A stretch of 33,899 nt of DNA from NCBI RefSeq assembly GCF_001188485.1, contig NZ_JNGH01000104.1, positions 90,553 through 124,451 on the forward strand, in the 5' to 3' direction. The notes below the pieces were generated by a model. The model did no database searches. It had not been told where the DNA came from and was given only the letters and a program-made list of their open reading frames with translations. The position numbers and the translations under genes are program-made. Source of the DNA: Trabulsiella odontotermitis. GTDB lineage: Bacteria; Pseudomonadota; Gammaproteobacteria; Enterobacterales; Enterobacteriaceae. This document shows positions 25,498 through 33,899 of this stretch, piece by piece. Within the stretch, counting starts at the first letter, position 1. Each line of letters starts with the position of its first letter.

Positions 25498-28119
25498 TTA
25501 GCGCGGCAGGGCGGTGCCCCATTCGCGCCACTCTTTCGGTTCAGCTTCGAGTAGCAGGAAGTGCTTGCCCGTCTGCGCTTTCGGCGCCAGCGGAATGCCC
25601 GGCGGCGTCGCGAAGGCAATACCACCGCGAATGAACTGGTTGAAGGTGCCGGTTTTCACCACGCCGCCCACCAGACCGAAGTCCAGACTGTAGCCCGATG
25701 CCTGCCAGAACACCGAGTTGTTACGCACCAAATGCTGGTAACGCTGGCTGATGCGTAGCTCAATCATCACCCGATCGGACAGCGAACCCAGACGCAGCGC
25801 GGTCACTGTGCCAACTTCGATACCACGGAACAGTACCGGCGTGCCGATGTTCAGGGCACCGGCGTCCGGCGCTTCCACCACAATGCTCAGGCCGTCAAGA
25901 TAGCGGGAGTCGGTAATGGTCGCTTCCTGAATTTCAAAATCACGACGCGGATTACCGCGACCCGGCTCGACGTTGACATACGGCTGCAGCAGCGTATCCA
26001 GATGCTCAACCCCCGCAGCGGAAATTTGCGGGGTGATGATCGAGAATCGCGTGCCACCACGGGCGAAGGTATTGACGTACTCCGGGTAGAGCACTGCTTT
26101 CGCCTGCACTTCATTGCGAGCGGTGATAAGCTCCAGCGACTGGATCTGACCAATGTCGATCCCCAGATAGCGAATCGGCATCCCTTCCGCCAGTTTTCCG
26201 GCATCAAAGGCGTGCAGAGTGATCTGCCCGCCCACCGCGCGCGCGGCGGTTTCGGTCGGGTAGAGCGGTCGTTTGTCGCCTTTTCTGATCCCGGCGCCGG
26301 CACCGCTCAGGTTATCAAAGCTAATGGCTCCCTTGAGCGCACGTGACAGCGGCGAGGCCTGCACGGTCAGGCCGCTGCCATTGAGCTGCACTTTCGCGCC
26401 GCCTTCGGCCCAGAATACGCTGTTGCTGGTGAGCAGATTGCGGTACTCCGGCTTGATGTGCAGATCGATATCAAAAGCGTTGGCGCGCGGGCGCACGGTG
26501 ATCACTTCACCGACCTGGAATTTGCGGTACAGCACCACTGAGCCTGCCTGCACGTCCGGCAGGGTGTCTGCGGTCAGGGAAAGGGTGGTGGTCGGCAGAT
26601 CGCCGAGGCTGTTCTCAATCGCTTTTTCAATGTTAGCAAACAGCGGATAGCTGGTTTTCAGCGCGCCTTTATCACCGGGCAGCACGCGGATACCGCCGCT
26701 GACCCATTCGCTGGCGCTGGCACCTAAAAACTCCACGCCATCCAGCCCGACTTTGACATCAACGCGGCTGTTGACCACAAATTTACTATCGCCTGGCACC
26801 AGTTCGCGATACTGCGGTTCAATCGCCACCGCAAAGGTAACGCCCTTCGCCGTCAGCGTCCGCTCGACGACCTGACCGATCTGAATGCCGTGCAGAATGA
26901 TCGGCTGCCCGGCGTCGATACCGTAGCTTTCCGGGGCGGTTAGCGTCAGCGTGGCGATGTTCGGGGTTTGTAACAGCGTTTTATTGGCGGGCAACACCGC
27001 AAAGTGATTACGCGCCGCGCCTTCGCCAGGCACCAGTTCAAAGGTGCTACCGGTGAGCAGAGAGCTGACGTTGACGTTTGTCAATGACAGCTTCGGATTG
27101 CGCAGTTCGATGCGGGTATTTTCGCGCAACAGGTTGACCACGCTCGGGTCAACGGTCATCTCGCCGGTCACCGCGCCGCCCGGGTTGAGGTCGAGCTTAG
27201 TGAGTTGCCCGACCTGCAGCCCCTGGTACATCAGCGGTGTGGAGCCTGCGCTGAGCCCGTTACCGTCAGGCAAATCGAGCTTCACAATCACTCCGCGCTG
27301 GCTGTGCGCCAGGTCGGCATACAGACCAAATTCATCGTTCTGTCTGGCGGCGGCGGAGTCATCAGGCGAGTCAAAGGCAATCGCGCCATTGACCAGCGCC
27401 GCCAGGCTCTCAAGTTCGAGTTTCGCGCCGCTGAAATCGACATCTGCCTTCACGCCGGAGACGTTCCAGAAACGGCTGCCTTTTTTCACCAGACTGGTGA
27501 AACGGCGGTCGATCAGCACGTCAATGGTGACGCCCTGTTTATTCGGGTTGATGGTGTAATCGTAAACCCGACCGACCGGAATTTTGCGGAAGTAAACCAG
27601 CGAGCCGCTGTTGAGTGAGCCCAGATCCGGCGCATGCAGATGGATCATCAGTTCGCCGTTGTTAATGCGGTATTTTGGCTGCGTATCAAGCGCCACGAAG
27701 TGATCTTCCTGCTCGCCTTTACCGGGCATCATGCCGATATAGTTACCACCGACCAGCGCATCAAGGCCGGAAACGCCTGCCAGCGACGCTTTCGGCGTGA
27801 CCAGCCAGAACTGCGTCTCTTTGCGTATGTCGCTCTTGATGCTGGCGCGGACCTCGATTTTGTTGAGATCTTTGCTGAGGTTGATGTTCTGCACCGTACC
27901 GACTTCCACGCCCTGATAGCGAATTGGCGTGCGGCCGGGGACGATGCCGTCCGCAGTGATAAAGTCGATGGTTATTGTGTTGCCGCGATCTTCATAGCTG
28001 CTCCAGATAAGCCAACCGGCAATCATCAACGCGATGACCGGTAACAGCCAGAAAGGCGAAATGCGACGTTTTGTTTTAATTCGCGCTTCAGTCGGCGAAG
28101 CGGGCGTTTCCTGACTCAT
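25498..28119 (-). CDS. letB: LetB, MCE-family intermembrane lipid transport protein
   Basis: Forms a hexameric tunnel of stacked MCE rings between the inner and outer membranes for lipid transport. Starting at [13 protein letters not shown] gives 873 residues (877 in E. coli YebT). One N-terminal membrane anchor (about residues 20-40, [19 protein letters not shown]) is followed by seven MCE repeats, recognisable by recurring motifs such as [32 protein letters not shown] and [11 protein letters not shown]. The ATG lies within the 3' end of letA (32-bp overlap), so translation is coupled. E. coli has the same arrangement. Confidence 0.95.
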   Translation of the reverse strand: MSQETPASPTEARIKTKRRISPFWLLPVIALMIAGWLIWSSYEDRGNTITIDFITADGIVPGRTPIRYQGVEVGTVQNINLSKDLNKIEVRASIKSDIRKETQFWLVTPKASLAGVSGLDALVGGNYIGMMPGKGEQEDHFVALDTQPKYRINNGELMIHLHAPDLGSLNSGSLVYFRKIPVGRVYDYTINPNKQGVTIDVLIDRRFTSLVKKGSRFWNVSGVKADVDFSGAKLELESLAALVNGAIAFDSPDDSAAARQNDEFGLYADLAHSQRGVIVKLDLPDGNGLSAGSTPLMYQGLQVGQLTKLDLNPGGAVTGEMTVDPSVVNLLRENTRIELRNPKLSLTNVNVSSLLTGSTFELVPGEGAARNHFAVLPANKTLLQTPNIATLTLTAPESYGIDAGQPIILHGIQIGQVVERTLTAKGVTFAVAIEPQYRELVPGDSKFVVNSRVDVKVGLDGVEFLGASASEWVSGGIRVLPGDKGALKTSYPLFANIEKAIENSLGDLPTTTLSLTADTLPDVQAGSVVLYRKFQVGEVITVRPRANAFDIDLHIKPEYRNLLTSNSVFWAEGGAKVQLNGSGLTVQASPLSRALKGAISFDNLSGAGAGIRKGDKRPLYPTETAARAVGGQITLHAFDAGKLAEGMPIRYLGIDIGQIQSLELITARNEVQAKAVLYPEYVNTFARGGTRFSIITPQISAAGVEHLDTLLQPYVNVEPGRGNPRRDFEIQEATITDSRYLDGLSIVVEAPDAGALNIGTPVLFRGIEVGTVTALRLGSLSDRVMIELRISQRYQHLVRNNSVFWQASGYSLDFGLVGGVVKTGTFNQFIRGGIAFATPPGIPLAPKAQTGKHFLLLEAEPKEWREWGTALPR

Positions 28120-29371
28120 GTGCATCCCAAAGTAAGCGGCTGTCCAGCCATTCAACTGCAAGAATAGTCAATATTACCGCCGAGCCGAAATAAAACGCAG
28201 CGGGACCCATAGTAAAAGAAAGGAGCTGGTCGCGATTAATCAACGACATCATGAGCGAAATAACGAACAGATCAAGCATTGACCAGCGGCCAATCCAGGT
28301 AACGAAGCGCAGCAGCAAAATGCGGGTGCGCAGCCCCTGTTCGCATTTGAAGTGAATGCTGATCAGTAGCGTAATCAGCACGATCACCTTGGTGAACGGC
28401 ACCAGAATACTGGCGAAAAAGACCACGGCCGCTACCGCGATGTTGCTGTGGCCCAGCGAGATTATCCCGGAGAGGATCGTATCCTCCTGGCGTGCGCCGT
28501 TCACGTAAATAACAGATATCGGCAGCATGTTGGCAGGGATGAGCAGAATCAGCGACGCAATCAGTGCCGCCCAGCTTTTTTGCAGGCTGTTTTTGCGGCG
28601 GAAAGGGAGCGGCGTGTGGCAACGGCGGCAGCGGCCTCGCACGTCAGGCAGCCCGGTGTAGTGACAATCAAGACAGACCTGCAACGCCGTATGGTAGCGG
28701 GTGGCGGGGCGCTGCGGGTAGAAACGCTCCCAGAGTTGCTCGACATTGAGGTGAATCATTGTCAGCAGGCTCAGGATCACGAGACTGATGAAGGCAACAA
28801 GTCCGGGGCCGGGCTGCAGGAAGGCGTAATCCTGAACTTTAATGGAGGCTACCGCGATGCCGACCAGGTAAATGTCCAGCATCACCCACTCTTTGAGTTT
28901 CTCCAGCATCAACAGCACCGGACGCAGATTCATCCCTAAGACGTTACCCAGCCACAGGTATGCTATCGAGACGACCAGCACCACTGGTGCGCCGACGGTG
29001 CAGAAAAAAACCATCGACGCGGTTATTGGGTCGCCCTGACGAGTCATCTGCCAGATACCCTGCAATACATTGGCATCAATACGGGTGCCGAGCAGATGCA
29101 GGCGCAGCAACGGCTCCTGCCACGCAAATGGCATCAAAAGTATCATTGCAATCGCCATGGCGCCTAAACGCGCTAATGACCAGTCGCGCCCGTCGCGAAT
29201 TTTAGCATTACACTGAGGACAGTAGGCGCTCTGATGTGATTTCATCAGCGGTAGCGAAAACAGCGTGTCGCATTCCGGGCAGCGCTGAAAATGGGCACGG
29301 GGCAGCGGTTCACTGACAGAGTGAACGACGATCTTAGTGTCCGGCGAAATGTGAGGTGATTTCAGTGCCAT
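28088..29371 (-). CDS. letA: LetA, PqiA-family inner-membrane partner of LetB
   Basis: Inner-membrane protein thought to hand lipids to or from LetB. The 427 residues equal E. coli YebS. Two PqiA-like halves each start with a zinc ribbon: C31, C34, C51, C54 and C233, C236, C248, C251. Each is followed by four membrane spans. First gene of the letA-letB operon, divergent from msrC. The letA-msrC gap (145 bp) holds no gene. Confidence 0.94.
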   Translation of the reverse strand: MALKSPHISPDTKIVVHSVSEPLPRAHFQRCPECDTLFSLPLMKSHQSAYCPQCNAKIRDGRDWSLARLGAMAIAMILLMPFAWQEPLLRLHLLGTRIDANVLQGIWQMTRQGDPITASMVFFCTVGAPVVLVVSIAYLWLGNVLGMNLRPVLLMLEKLKEWVMLDIYLVGIAVASIKVQDYAFLQPGPGLVAFISLVILSLLTMIHLNVEQLWERFYPQRPATRYHTALQVCLDCHYTGLPDVRGRCRRCHTPLPFRRKNSLQKSWAALIASLILLIPANMLPISVIYVNGARQEDTILSGIISLGHSNIAVAAVVFFASILVPFTKVIVLITLLISIHFKCEQGLRTRILLLRFVTWIGRWSMLDLFVISLMMSLINRDQLLSFTMGPAAFYFGSAVILTILAVEWLDSRLLWDAHESGNARFAD

Positions 29372-29516
29372 TTATCACGTACGAAGATGGATGTGTAAGA
29401 CTATCTTAACTCATGAATGGATTCATCTTGAGCCCGGGCGCATTTAATGTTTATTTTATAGGGCTATGCCCCGGCACACTACCGGGATCGAAGTAAGGCA
29501 ACCAAGTGATTATAAA

Positions 29517-30014
29517 ATGACCAAAACAGAATTTTACGCGGATTTGAACCGCGATTTTCAGGCGTTGATGGCAGGTGAAACCAGCTTCCTGGCGATGATC
29601 TCTAACCTGAGCGCGTTGCTGTATGAACGTCTGGATGAGGTCAACTGGGCCGGTTTTTACTTACTGGACGGCGACACGCTGGTGCTCGGGCCGTTTCAGG
29701 GTAAAATCGCCTGCGTGCGTATTCCCGTTGGACGTGGTGTCTGCGGTACGGCGGTGGCGCAACATCGCGTTCAGCGCGTGGCCGATGTGCACGCGTTCGA
29801 CGGCCACATCGCGTGTGACGCGGCAAGTAATGCCGAAATCGTACTGCCCATTAGCGTAAAAAATCAGATTATTGGTGTACTGGATATCGACAGTATCGCC
29901 TTCTCCCGCTTCACCGAAGAGGATGAGCAGGGGCTGCGTGAACTGGTCGGGCATCTCGAAACGTTGCTTGAGGCGACCGATTATCAAAAATTCTTTGCGC
30001 CCGTCGCAGGATAA
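29517..30014 (+). CDS. msrC: Free methionine-(R)-sulfoxide reductase
   Basis: GAF-domain enzyme that reduces free methionine-R-sulfoxide in the cytosol. Starting at MTKTEFYADLNRDF gives 165 residues, the E. coli length. The upstream in-frame ATG at 29466 would add 17 residues and reproduces an older, longer annotation of YebR. The catalytic and resolving cysteines are C66 (KIACVRI), C76 (RGVCGTA) and C100 (HIACDAA). The Shine-Dalgarno is weak for either start. Confidence 0.93.
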   Translation: MTKTEFYADLNRDFQALMAGETSFLAMISNLSALLYERLDEVNWAGFYLLDGDTLVLGPFQGKIACVRIPVGRGVCGTAVAQHRVQRVADVHAFDGHIACDAASNAEIVLPISVKNQIIGVLDIDSIAFSRFTEEDEQGLRELVGHLETLLEATDYQKFFAPVAG

Positions 30015-30041
30015 TCAACGGATAACGTAGCAATTAACGAT

Positions 30042-30061
30042 GGCGTCATTATAATGACGCC
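30042..30061. promoter_or_regulatory. Perfect 20-bp palindrome containing a TATAAT, upstream of proQ
   Basis: GGCGTCATTA and its exact complement TAATGACGCC abut without a spacer, between msrC and proQ, 51 bp before the proQ ATG. TATAAT (30050-30055) lies at its centre. As RNA it could form a stem ending msrC; as DNA it could be a promoter inside an operator. Confidence 0.5.
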
Positions 30062-30111
30062 TGTTCATGCCTGCGGCTTGTTGGCTACGTCCGTTGTAAT
30101 CAGGAAATTTC

Positions 30112-30795
30112 ATGGAAAATCAACCTAAGTTGAATAGCAGTAAAGAAGTTATCGCTTATCTGGCCGAACGTTTTCCGCACTGCTTTAGTGCCGAAGGCGA
30201 AGCGCGCCCCCTGAAAATTGGTATTTTTCAGGATCTTGTTGAGCGTGTTGAGGGTGATATGAACCTCAGCAAAACCCAACTTCGTTCCGCATTACGTCTT
30301 TATACTTCGAGCTGGCGTTACCTGTACGGTATCAAGCCGGGCGCGACCCGTGTCGATCTTGACGGTAACCCGTGTGGGGAACTGGACGAGCAGCACGTGT
30401 CTCACGCTCGCCAGCAGCTTGAAGAAGCCAAAGCGCGTGTTCAGGCACAGCGTGCAGAACAGCAGGCGAAAAAACGCGAAGCCGCTGCGGCAGCGGGTCA
30501 GGAAGAGGCGCCGCGTCGTGAGCGTAAACCGCGCCCTACGGTTCGTCGTAAAGAAGAGGGCGATCGCAAACCTCGCGCGGCTAAGCCAGCAGCAAAAGCC
30601 CCTCGCGCACCCCGTGAAGAGCGTCTGACTCCGGTATCCGATCTGTCCGCGCTGTCGGTGGGGCAAGCGCTGAAGGTGAAAGCAGGCAACAACGCAATGG
30701 ACGCCACTGTACTGGAGATCACCAAAGATGGCGTTCGTGTACAGCTGACTTCTGGTATGTCAATGATTGTACGCGCAGAACACCTCGTGTTCTGA
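30112..30795 (+). CDS. proQ: RNA chaperone ProQ
   Basis: FinO-domain RNA-binding protein that stabilises many sRNAs and mRNA 3' ends and is needed for normal ProP osmolyte transport. The 227 residues compare with 232 in E. coli. The N-terminal FinO domain spans about 1-119 ([32 protein letters not shown]). It is followed by a highly basic, Ala/Arg/Lys-rich linker (about 120-175) and a small C-terminal Tudor-like domain (about 176-227). prc starts 19 bp after its stop, so the two form an operon. Confidence 0.96.
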   Translation: MENQPKLNSSKEVIAYLAERFPHCFSAEGEARPLKIGIFQDLVERVEGDMNLSKTQLRSALRLYTSSWRYLYGIKPGATRVDLDGNPCGELDEQHVSHARQQLEEAKARVQAQRAEQQAKKREAAAAAGQEEAPRRERKPRPTVRRKEEGDRKPRAAKPAAKAPRAPREERLTPVSDLSALSVGQALKVKAGNNAMDATVLEITKDGVRVQLTSGMSMIVRAEHLVF

Positions 30796-30814
30796 GACGG
30801 AGGCCGGGCCAGGC

Positions 30815-32863
30815 ATGAACAACTTTTTTAAGGTCACCGCGCTCGCAGGTCTGTTGGCATTAACAGGCCACGCGTTCGCTGTGGACGACATCACGCGTGT
30901 TGATCAAATTCCTGTTTTGAAGGAAGAAGCGCAGCACGCGACGGTGAGCGAGCGTGTCACCTCGCGTTTCACCCGTTCGCACTACCGCCAGTTCGATCTC
31001 GATCAGGCGTTTTCCGCGAAAATTTTTGATCGCTATCTGAACCTGCTGGATTTCAGCCATAACGTGCTGCTCGCCAGCGACGTTGACCAGTTCACCGCCC
31101 GCCGAAAAGACGTCGGTGAAGAGCTGAAAACGGGCAAACTCGATGTGTTCTACGATCTCTATAATCTGGCGCAGAAGCGCCGTTTCGAGCGTTATCAGTA
31201 CGCGCTGAAAGTGCTCGAGCAACCGATGGATTTCACCGGCAACGACACCTTCAACCTGGACCGCAGCAAAGCGCCGTGGCCGAAAGACGTCGCCGAGCTG
31301 AACGCGCTGTGGGACGGCAAGGTGAAGTATGACGAACTGAGCCTGAAGCTGACCGGGAAAGATGAAAAAGAGATCCGCGAAACGCTGACCCGCCGTTACA
31401 AATTCGCCATTCGCCGTCTGGTGCAGACGAACAGCGAAGATGTTTTCTCGCTGGCGATGACCGCTTTTGCGCATGAAATCGACCCGCATACCAACTATTT
31501 GTCGCCACGCAATACCGAACAGTTCAACACCGAAATGAGCCTTTCTCTGGAAGGGATCGGTGCGGTTCTGCAAATGGATGACGACTACACGGTGATCAAT
31601 TCACTCGTTGCGGGTGGCCCGGCGGCGAAAAGTAAAGCGATCAGCGTCGGTGACCGTATTGTTGGCGTTGGCCAGACCGGTAAAGGGATGGTTGACGTGA
31701 TTGGCTGGCGCCTGGATGACGTCGTGGCGCTGATCAAAGGCCCGAAGGGCAGTAAAGTGCGCCTGGAAGTACTGCCAGCCGGTAAAGGTACCAAAACCCG
31801 CATTGTGACGCTGACGCGTGAGCGTATTCGCCTTGAAGATCGCGCGGTGAAAATGTCGGTGAAAACCGTCGGCAGCCAGAAAGTCGGTGTGCTGGATATT
31901 CCGGGCTTCTACGTTGGCCTGACCGATGACGTGAAAGTGCAACTGCAGAAGCTGGAAAAACAAAACGTCAGCAGCGTGATTATTGATCTGCGCAGTAACG
32001 GCGGCGGCGCGCTGACCGAAGCGGTTTCGCTTTCCGGTCTGTTCTTCCCGTCCGGCCCGGTGGTGCAGGTACGTGATAACAACGGTAAAGTGCGCGAAGA
32101 CAGCGATACTGACGGCATGGTGTACTACAAGGGCCCGTTGGTGGTGCTGGTTGACCGCTTTAGCGCCTCCGCTTCGGAAATCTTTGCTGCGGCGATGCAG
32201 GACTACGGCCGTGCGCTGATCGTCGGCGAGCCGACCTTTGGTAAAGGCACGGTACAGCAGTACCGCTCGCTGAACCGCATTTACGATCAGATGCTGCGTC
32301 CAGAATGGCCTGCGCTGGGCTCCGTTCAGTACACCATTCAGAAGTTCTACCGCATCAATGGCGGCAGCACGCAGCGTAAAGGCGTGACGCCTGATATCCT
32401 GATGCCGACCGGCAATGAAGAAACGGAAACCGGCGAGAAGTTTGAAGACAACGCGTTACCCTGGGACAGCATCAATGCTGCTACCTTTGTCAAAACGGGC
32501 GATATGACACCGTTTGGACCGGAGTTACTGAAGCAGCATGAGGAACGCATCGCCAAAGATCCTGAATTCCAGTACATCATGAAAGACATCGCGCGCTTTA
32601 ACGCGATGAAAGCGAAACGCAATATCGTCTCTCTTAATTACGCACAGCGTGAAAAAGAGAACGAAGAAGATGATGCGACGCGTCTGGCGCGGATTAACGA
32701 TCGCTTCAAGCGTGAAGGGAAGCCGCCGCTGAAAAAACTGGACGATCTGCCGAAGGATTATCAGGAACCCGATCCGTATCTGGACGAAACCGTTCATATT
32801 GCGCTCGATCTGGCAAAACTGGAAAAAGAGCGTCCCGCAGAACAACCTGCACCAACCAAATAA
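30815..32863 (+). CDS. prc: Tail-specific protease Prc (Tsp)
   Basis: Periplasmic serine protease that degrades proteins with nonpolar C-termini, processes penicillin-binding protein 3 and, with NlpI, degrades the endopeptidase MepS. Starting at MNNFFKVTALAG gives 682 residues, the E. coli length; the upstream frame to 30767 overlaps proQ. A signal peptide ends at AFA (about residue 22). A PDZ domain lies around GVGQTGKGMVDVIGW, and the Ser-Lys dyad is S452 (FSASASEIF) and K477 (FGKGTVQQY), as in E. coli. A strong terminator follows. Confidence 0.96.
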   Translation: MNNFFKVTALAGLLALTGHAFAVDDITRVDQIPVLKEEAQHATVSERVTSRFTRSHYRQFDLDQAFSAKIFDRYLNLLDFSHNVLLASDVDQFTARRKDVGEELKTGKLDVFYDLYNLAQKRRFERYQYALKVLEQPMDFTGNDTFNLDRSKAPWPKDVAELNALWDGKVKYDELSLKLTGKDEKEIRETLTRRYKFAIRRLVQTNSEDVFSLAMTAFAHEIDPHTNYLSPRNTEQFNTEMSLSLEGIGAVLQMDDDYTVINSLVAGGPAAKSKAISVGDRIVGVGQTGKGMVDVIGWRLDDVVALIKGPKGSKVRLEVLPAGKGTKTRIVTLTRERIRLEDRAVKMSVKTVGSQKVGVLDIPGFYVGLTDDVKVQLQKLEKQNVSSVIIDLRSNGGGALTEAVSLSGLFFPSGPVVQVRDNNGKVREDSDTDGMVYYKGPLVVLVDRFSASASEIFAAAMQDYGRALIVGEPTFGKGTVQQYRSLNRIYDQMLRPEWPALGSVQYTIQKFYRINGGSTQRKGVTPDILMPTGNEETETGEKFEDNALPWDSINAATFVKTGDMTPFGPELLKQHEERIAKDPEFQYIMKDIARFNAMKAKRNIVSLNYAQREKENEEDDATRLARINDRFKREGKPPLKKLDDLPKDYQEPDPYLDETVHIALDLAKLEKERPAEQPAPTK

Positions 32864-32870
32864 AACCTCA

Positions 32871-32900
32871 ACAGGCACAAGCAATTGTGCCTGTTTTTTT
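32871..32900 (+). terminator. Intrinsic terminator after prc
   Basis: ACAGGCACAA (32871-32880) and TTGTGCCTGT (32885-32894) form a 10-bp stem with a GCAA tetraloop, followed by a T run. Confidence 0.9.
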
Positions 32901-32977
32901 CCCCTTCTTTTTACACGTAAACAACATACTACAAAATGTAAAGTTGTGTTTTTCTCGTGACTTAGCGCCCGCCAATG

Positions 32978-33003
32978 CTTGAAAATACGCGTAATACCCA
33001 TAC
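32978..33003 (+). promoter_or_regulatory. sigma32 (heat-shock) promoter of htpX
   Basis: CTTGAAA (32978-32984), then a 12-bp gap, then CCCATAC (32997-33003), close to the sigma32 pattern CTTGAAA-N11-16-CCCCATnT. htpX is a known heat-shock and Cpx-controlled gene. The ATG is 53 bp downstream. Confidence 0.7.
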
Positions 33004-33055
33004 GATGTGGGTAATCGCATAGTGCGTGTTGTTATAACGAGGTTAAGAGAAAATT

Positions 33056-33899
33056 ATGATGCGAATCGCGCTCTTCCTGTTGACCAACCTGGCCGTGATG
33101 GTGGTGTTCGGGCTGGTGTTAAGTCTGACAGGAATTCGATCGAGCAGCATGACAGGGCTGTTAATCATGGCTCTGCTTTTTGGTTTTGGCGGTTCCATCG
33201 TTTCGCTGATGATGTCGAAATGGATGGCGCTGAAATCCGTCGGAGGGGAAGTCATTGAGCAGCCTCGTAACGAAACTGAACGCTGGCTGATGAACACCGT
33301 CGCTCAGCAGGCGCGTCAGGCCGGCATCGGCATGCCGCAGGTGGCAATTTATCACGCGCCGGACATCAACGCGTTCGCCACCGGTGCCCGTCGTGACGCC
33401 TCTCTGGTGGCGGTCAGCACTGGCCTGTTGCAAAACATGAGCCGTGATGAGGCGGAAGCGGTTATCGCGCATGAAATCAGCCACGTGGCCAACGGCGACA
33501 TGGTCACCATGACCCTGATTCAAGGCGTGGTGAACACCTTCGTGATCTTCATCTCTCGCGTCATCGCGCAGATTGCGGCCGGGTTCCTCGGCGGCAACCG
33601 TGACGAGGGTGAAGAGAGCAACGGCAACCCGCTGATCTACTTTGCGGTAGCGACCGTGCTGGAGCTGGTGTTTGGTATTCTGGCGAGCATCATCACCATG
33701 TGGTTCTCCCGCTATCGCGAGTTCCACGCAGATGCCGGTTCAGCGAAACTGGTCGGCCGCGAGAAGATGATTGCTGCGCTCCAGCGTCTGAAAACCAGCT
33801 ATGAGCCACAGGAAGCCAGCAGTATGATGGCGTTCTGCATCAACGGTAAATCGAAGTCGCTGAGTGAGCTTTTCATGACGCACCCGCCGCTGGACAAGC
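33056..33899 (+). CDS. htpX: Membrane zinc metalloprotease HtpX, 5' part (3' end outside window)
   Basis: Inner-membrane M48 protease that helps FtsH remove damaged membrane proteins. The first 281 residues of about 293 are present; the window ends at HPPLDK. Start [14 protein letters not shown] matches E. coli. Hydrophobic spans lie at about residues 4-24 and 35-53, and further spans follow the active site (about 155-175, 195-215). The zinc motif HEISH is at residues 139-143, and the third ligand region is [12 protein letters not shown] (E222). A sigma32-type promoter precedes it. Confidence 0.96.
   Translation, partial: MMRIALFLLTNLAVMVVFGLVLSLTGIRSSSMTGLLIMALLFGFGGSIVSLMMSKWMALKSVGGEVIEQPRNETERWLMNTVAQQARQAGIGMPQVAIYHAPDINAFATGARRDASLVAVSTGLLQNMSRDEAEAVIAHEISHVANGDMVTMTLIQGVVNTFVIFISRVIAQIAAGFLGGNRDEGEESNGNPLIYFAVATVLELVFGILASIITMWFSRYREFHADAGSAKLVGREKMIAALQRLKTSYEPQEASSMMAFCINGKSKSLSELFMTHPPLDK

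Overview
The window is a chromosomal segment of an enterobacterium (Enterobacteriaceae, close to Escherichia, Salmonella, Citrobacter and Enterobacter). Gene order and protein sequences match the E. coli block mepM-lpxM-pykA-hexR-zwf-edd-eda-purT-yebE-ptrB-exoX-yobB-holE-yobA-yebZ-yebY-SdsR-pphA-yebW-yebV-rsmF-letB-letA-msrC-proQ-prc-htpX almost one for one. It is not E. coli itself: yebF and yebG are missing between purT and yebE, and about 5.7 kb of accessory DNA lies between the sRNA gene sdsR and pphA. I cannot fix the genus from sequence alone.

Layout. 1-2004: envelope genes, the 3' part of mepM (murein endopeptidase) and lpxM (lipid A acyltransferase). 2025-9057: central carbon metabolism, with pykA, its regulator hexR, and the zwf-edd-eda Entner-Doudoroff block; a HexR-type box precedes zwf and a near-perfect GntR operator precedes edd. 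9059-10297: purT, broken by a 1-nt deletion in a G6 run, although its promoter and PurR box look intact. 10403-16702: yebE, ptrB, exoX, yobB, holE and the copper-related trio yobA-yebZ-yebY. 16776-16892: the sRNA SdsR with its sigmaS-like promoter.

Accessory region, 16873-22609. A 1.9-kb remnant of an integrated element is bounded by 21-bp direct repeats, one of which forms the SdsR terminator arm. It holds the C-terminal piece of a lambda-type integrase, a tightly coupled two-gene cargo operon (a 232-aa protein that may belong to DUF4056, plus a 141-aa membrane-anchored protein), and a 32-codon stub of a SRAP/YedK gene. Next come a putative DxD glycosyltransferase, an LpxP-like lipid A acyltransferase, a small membrane ORF and a VirK/YbjX-family gene. 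A strong PhoP box sits between virK and pphA. The chromosomal part of this region therefore looks like an envelope-modification cluster.

22688-33899: return to the conserved backbone, with pphA, yebW, yebV, rsmF, the LetAB lipid-transport pair, msrC, proQ-prc, and a heat-shock-type promoter in front of htpX, which is cut by the window end.

No wholly new multi-gene system is evident. The best candidates for something undescribed are the two-gene cargo pair in the SdsR-integrated element and the PhoP-box-associated lpxP/virK/pphA neighbourhood.
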